Assembly (NCBI RefSeq): GCF_044904705.1
Contig: NZ_JADIKL010000011.1
Location: 1 to 64,000, forward strand
Direction of reading: 5' to 3'
Source: Rhodanobacter_A agri
GTDB lineage: Bacteria; Pseudomonadota; Gammaproteobacteria; Xanthomonadales; Rhodanobacteraceae
DNA: 64,000 bases
Below are positions 1 to 8,594 of the stretch, in pieces. The translations under genes were made by a program, and so were the position numbers. The first letter of the stretch is position 1, and each line of letters begins with the position of its first letter. The notes beneath the pieces are model-generated. The model was not told where the DNA came from. It was given only the letters and a program-made list of their open reading frames with translations, and made no database searches.

Positions 1-184
1 AAGCATCGGCGACCCACTGGCTATGGACATACAACCACGAGCGTCCGAACATGGCTCTCGGCGGCATCACACCCATGCAGAAATTGGCCTTGCCCGCTTA
101 GCTCCACTTTTGGCGAGCGCTAAAAGCGGGGGGATTACCCATCGATCCGGGCTGGCATCGTCATTTCCAGCCAGTGGACAGCGC

Positions 185-574
185 AGGATTCCCTCCAATA
201 GGCCTTACATGACCGGCGACGAGCTTCGATTCATCGGGAAGGCCCATGCCAACAAACAGCTCTCTGGTGACGGCCTGTTAACGAGGCGTCGCCATGTTTG
301 GCTTGAGCAGCGTATCGGATGCAAGAAGGCCTTGCTGACCCACTTGTGTACCGGGGCGCCCGAGATGGCGGCATGGCTGCTCGATCTGCAGCCCGACAAT
401 GAAGTGATCATGCCGTCCTTCACGTTCGTGCCCACATCCAATGACTTCGCTCTTCGTGGCGCCACTCCTGTCTTCGTGGACATTCGGCTCGGCACGCTGA
501 ACATCGACGAGACGCTCTTCGAGGCGGCCATCACGCCACGCACCAAGGCCATTTCCGTCGTGCACACGTACTGA
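185..574 (+). pseudogene. wecE/rffA-like sugar aminotransferase remnant
   Basis: The frame from 188 to the TGA at 572-574 matches the N-terminal third of DegT/DnrJ/EryC1 aminotransferases, closest to WecE/RffA, the PLP-dependent dTDP-4-amino-4,6-dideoxygalactose transaminase of surface polysaccharides. Visible blocks are IPSNRP at the N-terminus, LSGDGLLTRR, NEVIMPSFTFV and LNIDETLFEAAIT. The family is about 375 residues long; here only about 129 remain, and the PLP lysine would lie beyond the break. The codon where Met1 is expected reads AGG (185-187), so the start is lost as well. Similarity ends abruptly after the VVH motif. Non-functional remnant; the family is clear, the exact sugar substrate is not. 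Confidence 0.75.
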
Positions 575-616
575 GGCTGGGCCGCCGATCTTGCTTCAAA
601 GCGCCATGGTGCGCGA

Positions 617-2452
617 TCAAGGCATGGCGGCTCGGTCGAACACCACCCACTGTCCGACCAGGGCCACTTGACGATAGTGAGCTGAAGCAAGATAAGGCGC
701 GGCGACTACACGAGCAGCGCTGGCGGTGATGACAGTATCCGGCTTTTCCCGTTGCAACACATCGGCAAAGTCCTGTGCGAAATCGCCCTCTCCCGTGACG
801 AATTTCGCTGCACGGTCGCGTCGGTTGAACTCGTCCGGGTCCTTGAAGAAGGCGTTCTTCATGAAGTCGGGGCGCGTCATCACCAGCGTATGGTCCGCCG
901 AAAAGAGGGCCATATCCTGGGCCAACGAGATAGGTGCCAATATCGCCCCGGGCCTTGCGAACCTCAGGCAAGCGCGAGCGTCCGCCGCATAGGCATCAAG
1001 TGTCAGGCCGGGCGGTGCAATGCGGACACCGTTGCCGTGGCGCGTGACGGATGTTGGCACAACAGTCACCGCGGCTCCCAGAGCCAGCAACGCCACCCAG
1101 GGCAGGAGGCGGCCAGCCTTTGAATCGGTCCCGATGCGGGCAATGCCGTATCCCATCACCATGCCTATCGTGAGGGGTATCGGAAGCAGGTAGAAGAGTC
1201 GCCAGTAGATATTTTCCGTAGTGACAAACCTAATGATGCCTGATGCCGACCACGGATTTAGATACAGCGCCATGGTTATGGCCGTCCACAGCAATAAAAA
1301 TGCGTGTTGACGAGTGCGCCACGCGTATAGGCAGACACCGAGTGCCAAAGCGAAGGCTGCAAATGTGGGTGGAAAACTCAATCCGCCTGTAACCAGCTCG
1401 ATTTGATCCATGAATGTGCTGGGGAAGCCGGCGTTGAGATCCGATCCGAAACCCGCGCGTTCCAAGGCATAACGACGATAGTCGAGAGCGAATGCGGCAA
1501 CCGGTAGCAAGGCCAGGCCGTAGGCAATACTCGCGGTCGTGACGCGATGATGTGACTCCGTGCACCACCACGATACAAAAAGCGGTATGGCGAGCATAGG
1601 GATCATCACAAGCGCAGAGGTCGTCACACCGGCTATCGCCAAGACCACCACCAATAGCGCGACCCAGCGGGATGACCCCGGCTCTTTGAAGAAAAGCAGC
1701 GAAGCGGCGATAAACGCCTGGATACCAGTGAAGATAAATGCGCACTTGGACTGATAGATGCGTACGAGTGTGAAATTGCCAAAGCTGCGATGGCTTTCGC
1801 CCATGAGTAAGAACAAGGGGATCAGCAGCGCAGCACAGATGGCTGCAGTACGCGCAGACTGGCCAAGCAGCCTCAGGTTAAGAATGATCAACAAGACCCC
1901 GAAAATGGCAGCGGCACAAGGGGCAAGTACATAGTAGATCGTCAGGAAATTCGTTCGGGTCGCATGGGCGAATACTGCCTGGATGAATTCGTACGACGTC
2001 GGGTAGTACGTCGCCGCGGCTTTGGGAAATGACAGCATCGGATTGCCCGCCAGCGCGGGGATCAGGCCGTCCATTCGGGTTTCCGGGTGCGCCAGCAAGT
2101 AGAGCACCTTAGGGACATAGATCACGTCATCCGCATCGGAGCGATGAAGACAAGTGGCAGCCAGCGCTCCGAGTGTGCACGCCACCAGCACCCAAATCAC
2201 TGCCCCTCTGTCCGTGGTTCTCGCCAACAAGTACAGGTTGTGCCGACGGTTCACAGCAAACGCGAGTGTGCCCATCGCGAGCATGAGCGTTAGGCCGCTC
2301 TGCAGTAACGCTGCCGTATGAAACGAGAGACCGCCATAGACGGCGAGGCGAATCACCAGCGTCGCCGATGCCAACGGCGACAGCAGGAGAGCTAGAGTCA
2401 GCGCAACAAGATCAACGCAACCATCGGAATGTGGAACCCGCTGCTCCGGCAT
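617..2452 (-). CDS. Large polytopic membrane protein, possibly a GT-C-like glycosyltransferase
   Basis: About 611 residues with roughly 11-13 hydrophobic segments through the first 460 residues, then a soluble C-terminal part of about 130 residues. The first loop after three N-terminal membrane segments carries SDADDVIYVPK, an acidic pair placed as in GT-C glycosyltransferases, and the C-terminal domain is periplasmic-like. I do not recognise a named family with certainty; uncharacterised polytopic families such as DUF6077 have a similar layout. It sits next to a sugar-aminotransferase remnant in less GC-rich DNA, which suggests surface polysaccharide synthesis. ATG at 2452 has a GCAGGG just upstream; a longer start at 2479 lacks a ribosome site. 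Confidence 0.6.
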   Translation of the reverse strand: MPEQRVPHSDGCVDLVALTLALLLSPLASATLVIRLAVYGGLSFHTAALLQSGLTLMLAMGTLAFAVNRRHNLYLLARTTDRGAVIWVLVACTLGALAATCLHRSDADDVIYVPKVLYLLAHPETRMDGLIPALAGNPMLSFPKAAATYYPTSYEFIQAVFAHATRTNFLTIYYVLAPCAAAIFGVLLIILNLRLLGQSARTAAICAALLIPLFLLMGESHRSFGNFTLVRIYQSKCAFIFTGIQAFIAASLLFFKEPGSSRWVALLVVVLAIAGVTTSALVMIPMLAIPLFVSWWCTESHHRVTTASIAYGLALLPVAAFALDYRRYALERAGFGSDLNAGFPSTFMDQIELVTGGLSFPPTFAAFALALGVCLYAWRTRQHAFLLLWTAITMALYLNPWSASGIIRFVTTENIYWRLFYLLPIPLTIGMVMGYGIARIGTDSKAGRLLPWVALLALGAAVTVVPTSVTRHGNGVRIAPPGLTLDAYAADARACLRFARPGAILAPISLAQDMALFSADHTLVMTRPDFMKNAFFKDPDEFNRRDRAAKFVTGEGDFAQDFADVLQREKPDTVITASAARVVAAPYLASAHYRQVALVGQWVVFDRAAMP

Positions 2453-3186
2453 TACCCTGCGCCCAGACAAAGGACCCATCGAGTTCAGCCAATCTGGTCA
2501 GGAGAGGAACCACTGAAACCGATGCAGGAAGCTATCGACGAGTTCCCTGGTCGTATCCCGCGCGTGATGTTGCAGGATCCTTGCGATGGGATTCCTGCAG
2601 CATTGACAGCAACGCCCCTGGCCATTTGTCTCCAATCTCTCTCTTTCAGTACTGCCTAGCCTAGCGCTTGCGTTGAATGAATCGAAGACTGTAAATGTCT
2701 CCAAGAGGCTTCAGAGACGATGGACGGGTCTAACTATCTTGTGGCCGGCCCGCCCGGCGCGTACGGCCTAAATGAACCTGTCCCTGTAGACCGGGCGAGG
2801 ACACAAAAATTGCGGGGACGGTGGCCTTCGCACCCAAGGGATTTTCCGTGGGCCAAATTGCGGGACTGAAAACTGCACAGGCATGCGATGTCCGCGCTGG
2901 TGCCGTTCCAAATAGGACACTCACACCCCTCACGGCCTGCCCTTGGCGGCCATCAACACGGTGTCTGCACAAGCACGGCGCAGTGTTTCAAGATTGTCGA
3001 TTGTGTGCCGAAGGCGCGTTTCTTCAAGTCTTTGATTAAAAGCTAAAATGTCGAAAATTTGCCTAACTTGCAGCTTGTTGGCGCCATAGGCCAACGTTTG
3101 TGGGGCCGGCACAAACGATGGCTTTTTGAACACCGGCTCTTTCGAGGCAGGGCATAATCACGCCACATGTCGAAGCCCCCTGACTC
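2453..3186. other. Gene-poor gap, about 730 bp
   Basis: No convincing gene. The DNA is less GC-rich than the region to the right. A 67-codon minus-strand frame from GTG 3133 to 2930 encodes a hydrophilic, coiled-coil-like peptide (KLQVRQIFDILAFNQRLEE) but lacks a ribosome site and overlaps the rsgA leader. The rsgA promoter must lie in the last 150 bp; no clear -35/-10 pair could be assigned. Confidence 0.5.
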
Positions 3187-4242
3187 ATGAGCGATGCCGA
3201 AACCCTGGAACGGCTGCGGCGCATTGGCTGGCGCGGAGCGGTCCTGCAGACCGCCGATCGCCGGCTGGCGCGGGTGGTGGCGCAGCACCGCACTGGCTAC
3301 GAGCTGCACGACGGCGAACACAGCTTCGGCGCGCAGCCGGCCGGCCAATTCCTGAAGCGCGGCATCGATCCGGCTCTGCGGCCGGCGGTGGGCGATTTCG
3401 TGGAGATCGAGCACGGCCAGCCGCCGCACATTGTCGCCGTGCTGCCGCGGCGAACCGTGCTGTCGCGGGCCGCTGCTGGCGAACGCTACGCGCGGCAGAT
3501 CATCGCCACCAACATCGACTACGTGCTGGTGCTCACGGGACTCGACGGTGACTACAACCCCGCGCGCATCGAACGCTACCTCTCGCTGATCGAGGATTCC
3601 GGCGCACGGCCAGTGGTGCTGCTGAGCAAGCCGGACCTGCACGAGGATGTCCAGGCGCGCATAGACGAGCTGCGCCAGCGGCTGGCGCCCGGCACGGCCA
3701 TCCACACGATCAACGGCAAGGACCCGGCCAGCGCGGAACAGCTCGCGCCCTACCTGCAGCCCGGCGACAGTGCGGTGCTGGTGGGGTCTTCCGGCGCGGG
3801 CAAGTCCACGCTCACCAATACTTTGCTCGGCATCGACAAGATGGCGACCAGTGCGGTGCGCAGCCACGATAGTCGCGGCCGCCACACCACTACGCACCGG
3901 GCGCTGCTGCAACTGCCCACCGGTGGCTGCCTGATCGACACCCCGGGCATGCGCGAGCTGAAACTCACCGGCGAGGAAAACCTCGACTTGTTCGCCGACA
4001 TCGAGGAGCTGGCCGAAGCCTGCCGCTTCGCCGATTGCGGCCACGGCAGCGAGCCCGGTTGCGCGGTACAGGCCGCGCTGGACAGTGGTGAACTGTTGCC
4101 CGAACGCTGGCGCAATTACCTCAAGCTGCGCGACGAACGCGAGGAGCAGGCCACCACGCTGGAGGCGAAGCTGCGCCGCCAGCGCGGAGGGCGACCGTCC
4201 GAGCGGCCGCATGCGCCGCGTGGCCGGCGTGAGAGGGAGTGA
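3187..4242 (+). CDS. rsgA: Ribosome small-subunit-dependent GTPase A
   Basis: 351-residue circularly permuted GTPase (RsgA/YjeQ) that checks late maturation of the 30S subunit and helps release assembly factors. The N-terminal OB-fold covers about residues 15-90. The permuted G motifs are SKPD (147-150, G4), the P-loop GSSGAGKS (200-207) and DTPG (251-254, G3). The C-terminal zinc knuckle is Cys279, Cys284, His286 and Cys292. Length and domain order are normal. The basic Arg-rich tail suits rRNA contact. The stop overlaps the potential GTG start of the next gene, so the two are probably cotranscribed. Confidence 0.97.
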   Translation: MSDAETLERLRRIGWRGAVLQTADRRLARVVAQHRTGYELHDGEHSFGAQPAGQFLKRGIDPALRPAVGDFVEIEHGQPPHIVAVLPRRTVLSRAAAGERYARQIIATNIDYVLVLTGLDGDYNPARIERYLSLIEDSGARPVVLLSKPDLHEDVQARIDELRQRLAPGTAIHTINGKDPASAEQLAPYLQPGDSAVLVGSSGAGKSTLTNTLLGIDKMATSAVRSHDSRGRHTTTHRALLQLPTGGCLIDTPGMRELKLTGEENLDLFADIEELAEACRFADCGHGSEPGCAVQAALDSGELLPERWRNYLKLRDEREEQATTLEAKLRRQRGGRPSERPHAPRGRRERE

Positions 4243-4250
4243 GAGTGCGC

Positions 4251-5519
4251 ATGAATAGCTTGAATCCCGAGCTGCAGCATTGCGCCGCGCTCGACCAGCG
4301 CCTGCTGGCCGCGGTGAAGGGCATCCAGATCCTGCCCACGGTGGCGTGGCCGGCCTCGCTGGAGAACAGGATGATCGCGGACTATGCCGCGGGCCGCTTC
4401 GCCTTGCCCGAGGTGAACTACAAGCGGCCCGATCTCGCGGCCGCGCGTGTCGAGCTGGCCGCGATCGAGCGCGAGACGGCGGCGCTGGGCGGTGACCCGC
4501 TGGGTGACTACCTGGCGCGCACCGCCGAATCCTGGCGGATCGCGGCGGAGATGCTGGAGGCGGTGGGCAGCGACGGGGTCAGCGCGCCATCGATCACGCT
4601 GTATGGCCGGCCGGGCGACGCGATTCCCGGCAGCCAGCGCAGCAACCTCGATGCGGCGCGCTACTTCGTGGAACTGTCGGACGAGCTTGGCGCTGACCTG
4701 CTGGCCGACGACACCCGCGAAGGCATCACCGCCGAAGTGCTGCGCGATGAGATGGCGCGCACGCTGGACGATTTCTTCGGCGCGGGCACGGTGAAGGTGG
4801 AGGTCGATCCCGAGCTCACCGCCAAGGCTGCCGCTGGCGCTGCCCGCATCCGCCTGCGCGGCGGCGCCATGTTCAGCGATTACGACCGCCACCAGTTGCT
4901 GGCGCACGAGGCGCTGGTGCACACGCTTACCGCGCTGAACGGACGCGCGCAGCCGCTGCTGGCCTCGCTGGGGCGCACCTCGCCGCGCGTCACCGCCACG
5001 CAGGAAGGCCTGGCAGTGTTCGCCGAGCTGATGTCGGGCGCGATCGACATCGCGCGGCTGAAACGTATCAGCCTGCGCATCCTGGCGATCGACATGGCGC
5101 TCTCCGGCGCTGATTTCGTGGAGGTGTACAAGTTCTTCGTCGGGTGCGGACAGAGCCCGGCGGACAGCTTCCATTCCGCCCAGCGTGTATTCCGCGGGGT
5201 GCCGGTGACCGGCGGCGCAGCATTCGCCAAGGACAATGTGTACCTGTCCGGTCTGCTCACCGTGCACACCTTCTTCCGCTGGGCGCTGAAGGAGCGGCGC
5301 CTGGACATGCTGCGCTGCCTGTTCGCCGGCAAGCTCACCTTGCACGACGTGGTGGCGTTGCAGCCGCATTTCGAATCCGGAGCGATCGCGCCGCCGCGCT
5401 GGCTGCCGCCGTGGATGCAGCACGTGCACGGCCTGGCCGGCAAGCTGGCGTTCTCGGTGTTCGTCAACGGCATCCGCATGGGCAAGGTGCATGCCGACGA
5501 GCTGTCGCTGAGCGTTTAG
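4251..5519 (+). CDS. QEGLA-motif protein (DUF1704), putative metallopeptidase
   Basis: 422 residues. The signature TATQEGLAVF (QEGLA at about 251-255) defines the family annotated as flavohemoglobin expression-modulating QEGLA motif proteins (DUF1704). About 30 residues before it is HEALVH (about 219-224), an HExxxH zinc-binding pattern; the QEGLA glutamate would be the third ligand. The eukaryotic relatives are the MATCAP tyrosine carboxypeptidases, so a zinc peptidase role is likely, but the bacterial substrate is unknown. ATG 4251 is preferred because GGGAG lies 10-15 bp upstream; an in-frame GTG at 4239 overlaps the rsgA stop. No signal peptide, so cytoplasmic. Confidence 0.88.
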   Translation: MNSLNPELQHCAALDQRLLAAVKGIQILPTVAWPASLENRMIADYAAGRFALPEVNYKRPDLAAARVELAAIERETAALGGDPLGDYLARTAESWRIAAEMLEAVGSDGVSAPSITLYGRPGDAIPGSQRSNLDAARYFVELSDELGADLLADDTREGITAEVLRDEMARTLDDFFGAGTVKVEVDPELTAKAAAGAARIRLRGGAMFSDYDRHQLLAHEALVHTLTALNGRAQPLLASLGRTSPRVTATQEGLAVFAELMSGAIDIARLKRISLRILAIDMALSGADFVEVYKFFVGCGQSPADSFHSAQRVFRGVPVTGGAAFAKDNVYLSGLLTVHTFFRWALKERRLDMLRCLFAGKLTLHDVVALQPHFESGAIAPPRWLPPWMQHVHGLAGKLAFSVFVNGIRMGKVHADELSLSV

Positions 5520-5520
5520 A

Positions 5521-5700
5521 GCCTGTTCCCTATCTCCGCGTAGCTCGCGTTGCCTTGCCGAGGCAACCCGCAGGGCCGGGTCTGTTTGCCCGCATACCGG
5601 CGTCATCACTCGGTCGTGGACGGACGTCCACTCTCTCCCTCTTCCTTGGCCTGCGCGCAAACAGCTCCCGGCGCGGGCCATGCGGAGATAGGGGGCAGGC
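5521..5700. repeat. MITE-like element with 19-bp inverted ends
   Basis: The 19 bases at 5521-5539 are the reverse complement of 5682-5700 with two mismatches, giving a 180-bp non-coding unit between the QEGLA gene stop and maeB. The interior carries GGACGGACGTCC, a string also seen in the gap before aceE (about 8474). No target-site duplication is obvious. It could act as a large hairpin or be a small non-autonomous mobile element; no second full copy occurs in the window. Confidence 0.5.
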
Positions 5701-5786
5701 ACTATAGCCGCGGCCCGGGCGATGCCCGGTGTTACCATGTCGCCACCGCCCCGCGGCCCCCCTGAATCCCACGAAAAGCCCCCTCC

Positions 5787-8063
5787 ATGGCCCACTCTGA
5801 AGACTTGCGCCGTGCCGCGCTCGAATACCACCGCCTCCCGCGCCCGGGCAAGATCAAGGTCAGCCCGACCACCCCGCTGCTGACCCAGCGCGACCTGTCG
5901 TTGGCCTATTCGCCTGGCGTGGCCTACGCCTGCGAGGCTATCGTCGAGGATCCGAACGCGGCCAGCGAGATGACCGCGCGCGGCAACCTGGTCGCGGTGA
6001 TCACCAACGGCACCGCGGTGTTGGGCCTGGGCGATATCGGGCCGCTCGCCGGCAAACCGGTGATGGAAGGCAAGGGCGTGCTGTTCCAGAAGTTCGCCGG
6101 CATCGACGTGTTCGATATCGAGCTTGCCGAGCGCGACCCGGACAAGCTGGTCGAGATCATCGCCGCGATGGAGCCCACCTTCGGCGGCATCAACCTGGAA
6201 GACATCAAGGCGCCGGAGTGCTTCATCGTCGAGCGCAAGCTGCGCGAGCGGATGAAGATCCCGGTATTCCACGACGACCAGCACGGCACCGCGATCATCG
6301 TCGGCGCCGCCATCGTCAACGCGCTGGAAGTGGTGGGCAAGAAGATCGAGGACGTGCGGATCGCCACCACCGGCGCCGGCGCGGCCGGCATCGCCTGCCT
6401 CGACATGCTGGTGGCGTTGGGCGCGAAGCCGGAACACATCCTCGCCTTCGATCGCGAGGGTGTGATCTACCAGGGCCGCGACCACCTCGATCCGGACAAG
6501 GCGCGCTATGCGCGCGATACCGACAAGCGCACGCTGGCTGAAATCGTGGCTGGCGCCGACGTGTTCCTGGGCCTGTCCGCCGGCGGCATCCTGAAGCCGG
6601 AGATGGTGGCCACCATGGCCGACAAGCCGGTGATCCTGGCGCTGGCCAACCCGAACCCGGAGATCCTGCCGGAAGACGCCAAGAAGGTGCGCCCGGACTG
6701 CATCATCGCCACCGGCCGTTCGGATTATCCGAACCAGGTCAACAACGCGCTGTGTTTCCCGTACATCTTCCGCGGCGCGCTGGATGTGGGCGCCACCGGC
6801 ATCAACGAGGCGATGAAGACCGCCTGCGTGCGCGCCATCGCGGAACTGGCGCGGATGGAAGCCTCGGACCTTGGCAGCGCCTACGGCGGCGAGGTGCCTT
6901 CGTTCGGCCCCGAATACCTGATCCCGCGCCCGTTCGATCCGCGCTTGCTGGTGATGCTGGCGCCCGCGGTGGCGCAGGCGGCGATGGATTCGGGCGTGGC
7001 CACGCGGCCGATCGCCGACATGGATGCGTACAAGGAGAAGCTCGGCCAGTTCATCTACCGCACCGGCCTGATCATGAAGCCGGTGTACGACCGCGCCCGC
7101 TCCGACCTGAAGCGCGTGGTCTACGCCGAGGGCGAGGAAGAGACCGTGTTGCGCGCGGTGCAATCGGTGGTCGACTACAAGCTGGCCTATCCGATCCTGA
7201 TCGGCCGCCCCGAAGTGATCGAGATGCGCATCCAGCGCCTCGGCCTGCGCCTGCGCGCAGGCGTGGATTTCGAGCTCACCAACATCAACGACGATCCGCG
7301 CTTCAACGAGTACTGGCAGCAGTACCACACGATGACCGAGCGCCGCGGCGTGACGCCGGACGCGGCGAAGAACCTGATGCGCTCGCGGCCCACCCTGATC
7401 GCCGCGATGATGGTCGAGCGCGGCGAGGCCGACGCGATGATCTGTGGCCTGGTCGGCCGCTACCACAAGAAGCTGGGCTATCTGCGCAGCGTGTTCGGGC
7501 TAGACCCGGGCGTGCAGTGCACCTCGGCGATGACCGGCGTGATCAACGACAAGGGCGCGTGGTTCTTCCTCGACACCCACGTGCAGCTCGATCCTGGCGC
7601 GGAGCAGATCGCCGAGGCCACGCTGCAGGCCATCTATCGACTGAAGCTGTTCGGCATCGAGCCCAAGGTGGCGCTGCTGTCGCACTCCAACTTCGGCAGC
7701 CACGACAACCCCAGCGCGGCGAAGATGCGCAAGGTACGGGAGATCCTCAAGGCGCGTGCACCCAAGCTGGACATGGACGGCGAGATGCAGGCCGACACCG
7801 CGTGGGACGAGGTGCTGCGCCGGCGTATCTTCCCCGGCACCACGCTGAGCGGGCGCGCCAATCTGTTCGTGCTGCCCAATCTCGACGCCGCCAACATCGT
7901 CTACAACATGGTGCGGGTGATGACTGACGGCGTGGCGATCGGGCCGATCCTGATGGGCGTCGACAAGCCGGCACACATCCTCACCACCTCGTCCAGCGTG
8001 CGCCGCGTGGTCAACATGACCGCGGTCGCCGCGGTGGATGCGCAGATCCGGGCCCGCAGCTAG
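5787..8063 (+). CDS. maeB: NADP-dependent malic enzyme with C-terminal phosphotransacetylase-like domain
   Basis: 758 residues, the normal MaeB length. It decarboxylates malate to pyruvate with reduction of NADP. Residues 1 to about 430 are the malic enzyme module: YSPGVAYACE, KGVLFQKFAGIDVFD, the metal-binding HDDQHGTAI and the nucleotide-binding GAGAAG. Residues about 430-758 resemble phosphate acetyltransferase; in MaeB this part is regulatory (acetyl-CoA) rather than catalytic. The gene stands alone, close to aceE, which uses its product pyruvate. The ATG at 5787 follows a short C-rich leader with no strong Shine-Dalgarno. A perfect hairpin overlaps the stop codon. Confidence 0.96.
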   Translation: MAHSEDLRRAALEYHRLPRPGKIKVSPTTPLLTQRDLSLAYSPGVAYACEAIVEDPNAASEMTARGNLVAVITNGTAVLGLGDIGPLAGKPVMEGKGVLFQKFAGIDVFDIELAERDPDKLVEIIAAMEPTFGGINLEDIKAPECFIVERKLRERMKIPVFHDDQHGTAIIVGAAIVNALEVVGKKIEDVRIATTGAGAAGIACLDMLVALGAKPEHILAFDREGVIYQGRDHLDPDKARYARDTDKRTLAEIVAGADVFLGLSAGGILKPEMVATMADKPVILALANPNPEILPEDAKKVRPDCIIATGRSDYPNQVNNALCFPYIFRGALDVGATGINEAMKTACVRAIAELARMEASDLGSAYGGEVPSFGPEYLIPRPFDPRLLVMLAPAVAQAAMDSGVATRPIADMDAYKEKLGQFIYRTGLIMKPVYDRARSDLKRVVYAEGEEETVLRAVQSVVDYKLAYPILIGRPEVIEMRIQRLGLRLRAGVDFELTNINDDPRFNEYWQQYHTMTERRGVTPDAAKNLMRSRPTLIAAMMVERGEADAMICGLVGRYHKKLGYLRSVFGLDPGVQCTSAMTGVINDKGAWFFLDTHVQLDPGAEQIAEATLQAIYRLKLFGIEPKVALLSHSNFGSHDNPSAAKMRKVREILKARAPKLDMDGEMQADTAWDEVLRRRIFPGTTLSGRANLFVLPNLDAANIVYNMVRVMTDGVAIGPILMGVDKPAHILTTSSSVRRVVNMTAVAAVDAQIRARS

Positions 8064-8095
8064 CAGGCTGTCGAAGACAGCCTGCTAGCTGCGGG
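8053..8095 (+). terminator. Perfect 20-bp hairpin spanning the maeB stop codon
   Basis: Left arm 8053-8072, loop GAA (8073-8075), right arm 8076-8095, all 20 pairs matched. The TAG stop (8061-8063) lies inside the left arm. There is no T run after the stem, so it is either a transcript-stabilising or attenuating hairpin or a terminator that does not need a U tract. Confidence 0.65.
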
Positions 8096-8594
8096 TATCA
8101 AGTTGGGAGCTGGTGCCGAAGCCTGACGCTGTCGTATTCCGCAACGCTCGGCAGGCGAACCCGCCCACTGCCTTCGCCTCCTCTCCCCTATGGGGAGAGG
8201 ATTGAGGTGAGGGGCAGGTGCTCGCGACGGCGCATCATCGAGGCACGCTTCGCAGCCCCCACGTGGCCAGCGTGTCCGCTCACCCCAGCCCGTTGCCAGG
8301 CTCGTTCCTCGCCAGGCAGCCCCCGGCCCTCGCGCCAGCGCTAGTGCGCTCAGCCATGCACGAGCCGGTGGCTCGCAAGCAGCATGGCTTCGTCCCCGGA
8401 GGGGAGAGGGAGTATTCGGCCTTGCGCTTGCTCTCGGACGACCGCCATGCGCCCCCGCATGGCCTCCCATCGACGGACGTCCAACTGGCAGCGATGTGCC
8501 GCGAAGGCTAGACTTGGGCGTCGGCCTGCCGCTTCCCCCGGCAACGGCTCCCCTACAGGCACCTGCGCCGCGCGGCGCTGCGGAGAATCTCCCC
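8096..8594. other. Gene-free gap before aceE holding REP-like repeats
   Basis: About 500 bp without a credible gene. It contains a REP-like stem at about 8178-8214 and a second degenerate copy near 8394-8410. The gap should also hold the aceE promoter, but no unambiguous one could be read. Frames through it on both strands show shadow-like composition. Confidence 0.5.
8178..8214 (+). repeat. REP-like element, intergenic copy
   Basis: A short C-rich/G-rich stem (CTCTCCCC then GGGGAGAG) is followed by ATTGAGGTGAGGGG. The 24 bases at 8191-8214 are exactly repeated, in reverse complement, at 33191-33214 inside lpdA. A related copy lies at 32754-32796. This architecture (CCTCTCCCC-loop-GGGGAGAGG plus GTGAGGGG tail) is typical of dispersed REP-type repeats. 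Confidence 0.8.

Noticed and set aside
2930..3133. 67-codon minus-strand GTG frame
   Set aside because: No ribosome site, no homology seen and it overlaps the rsgA leader; mentioned only as a weak possibility.
4116..7466. 1116-codon frame on the minus strand
   Set aside because: It runs antisense through rsgA, the QEGLA gene and maeB; its His/Gln/Arg-rich composition is the known shadow of GC-rich coding DNA.
8496..8594. Upstream extension of aceE
   Set aside because: The 33 extra codons have no family similarity, and the ATG at 8595 has a good ribosome site.
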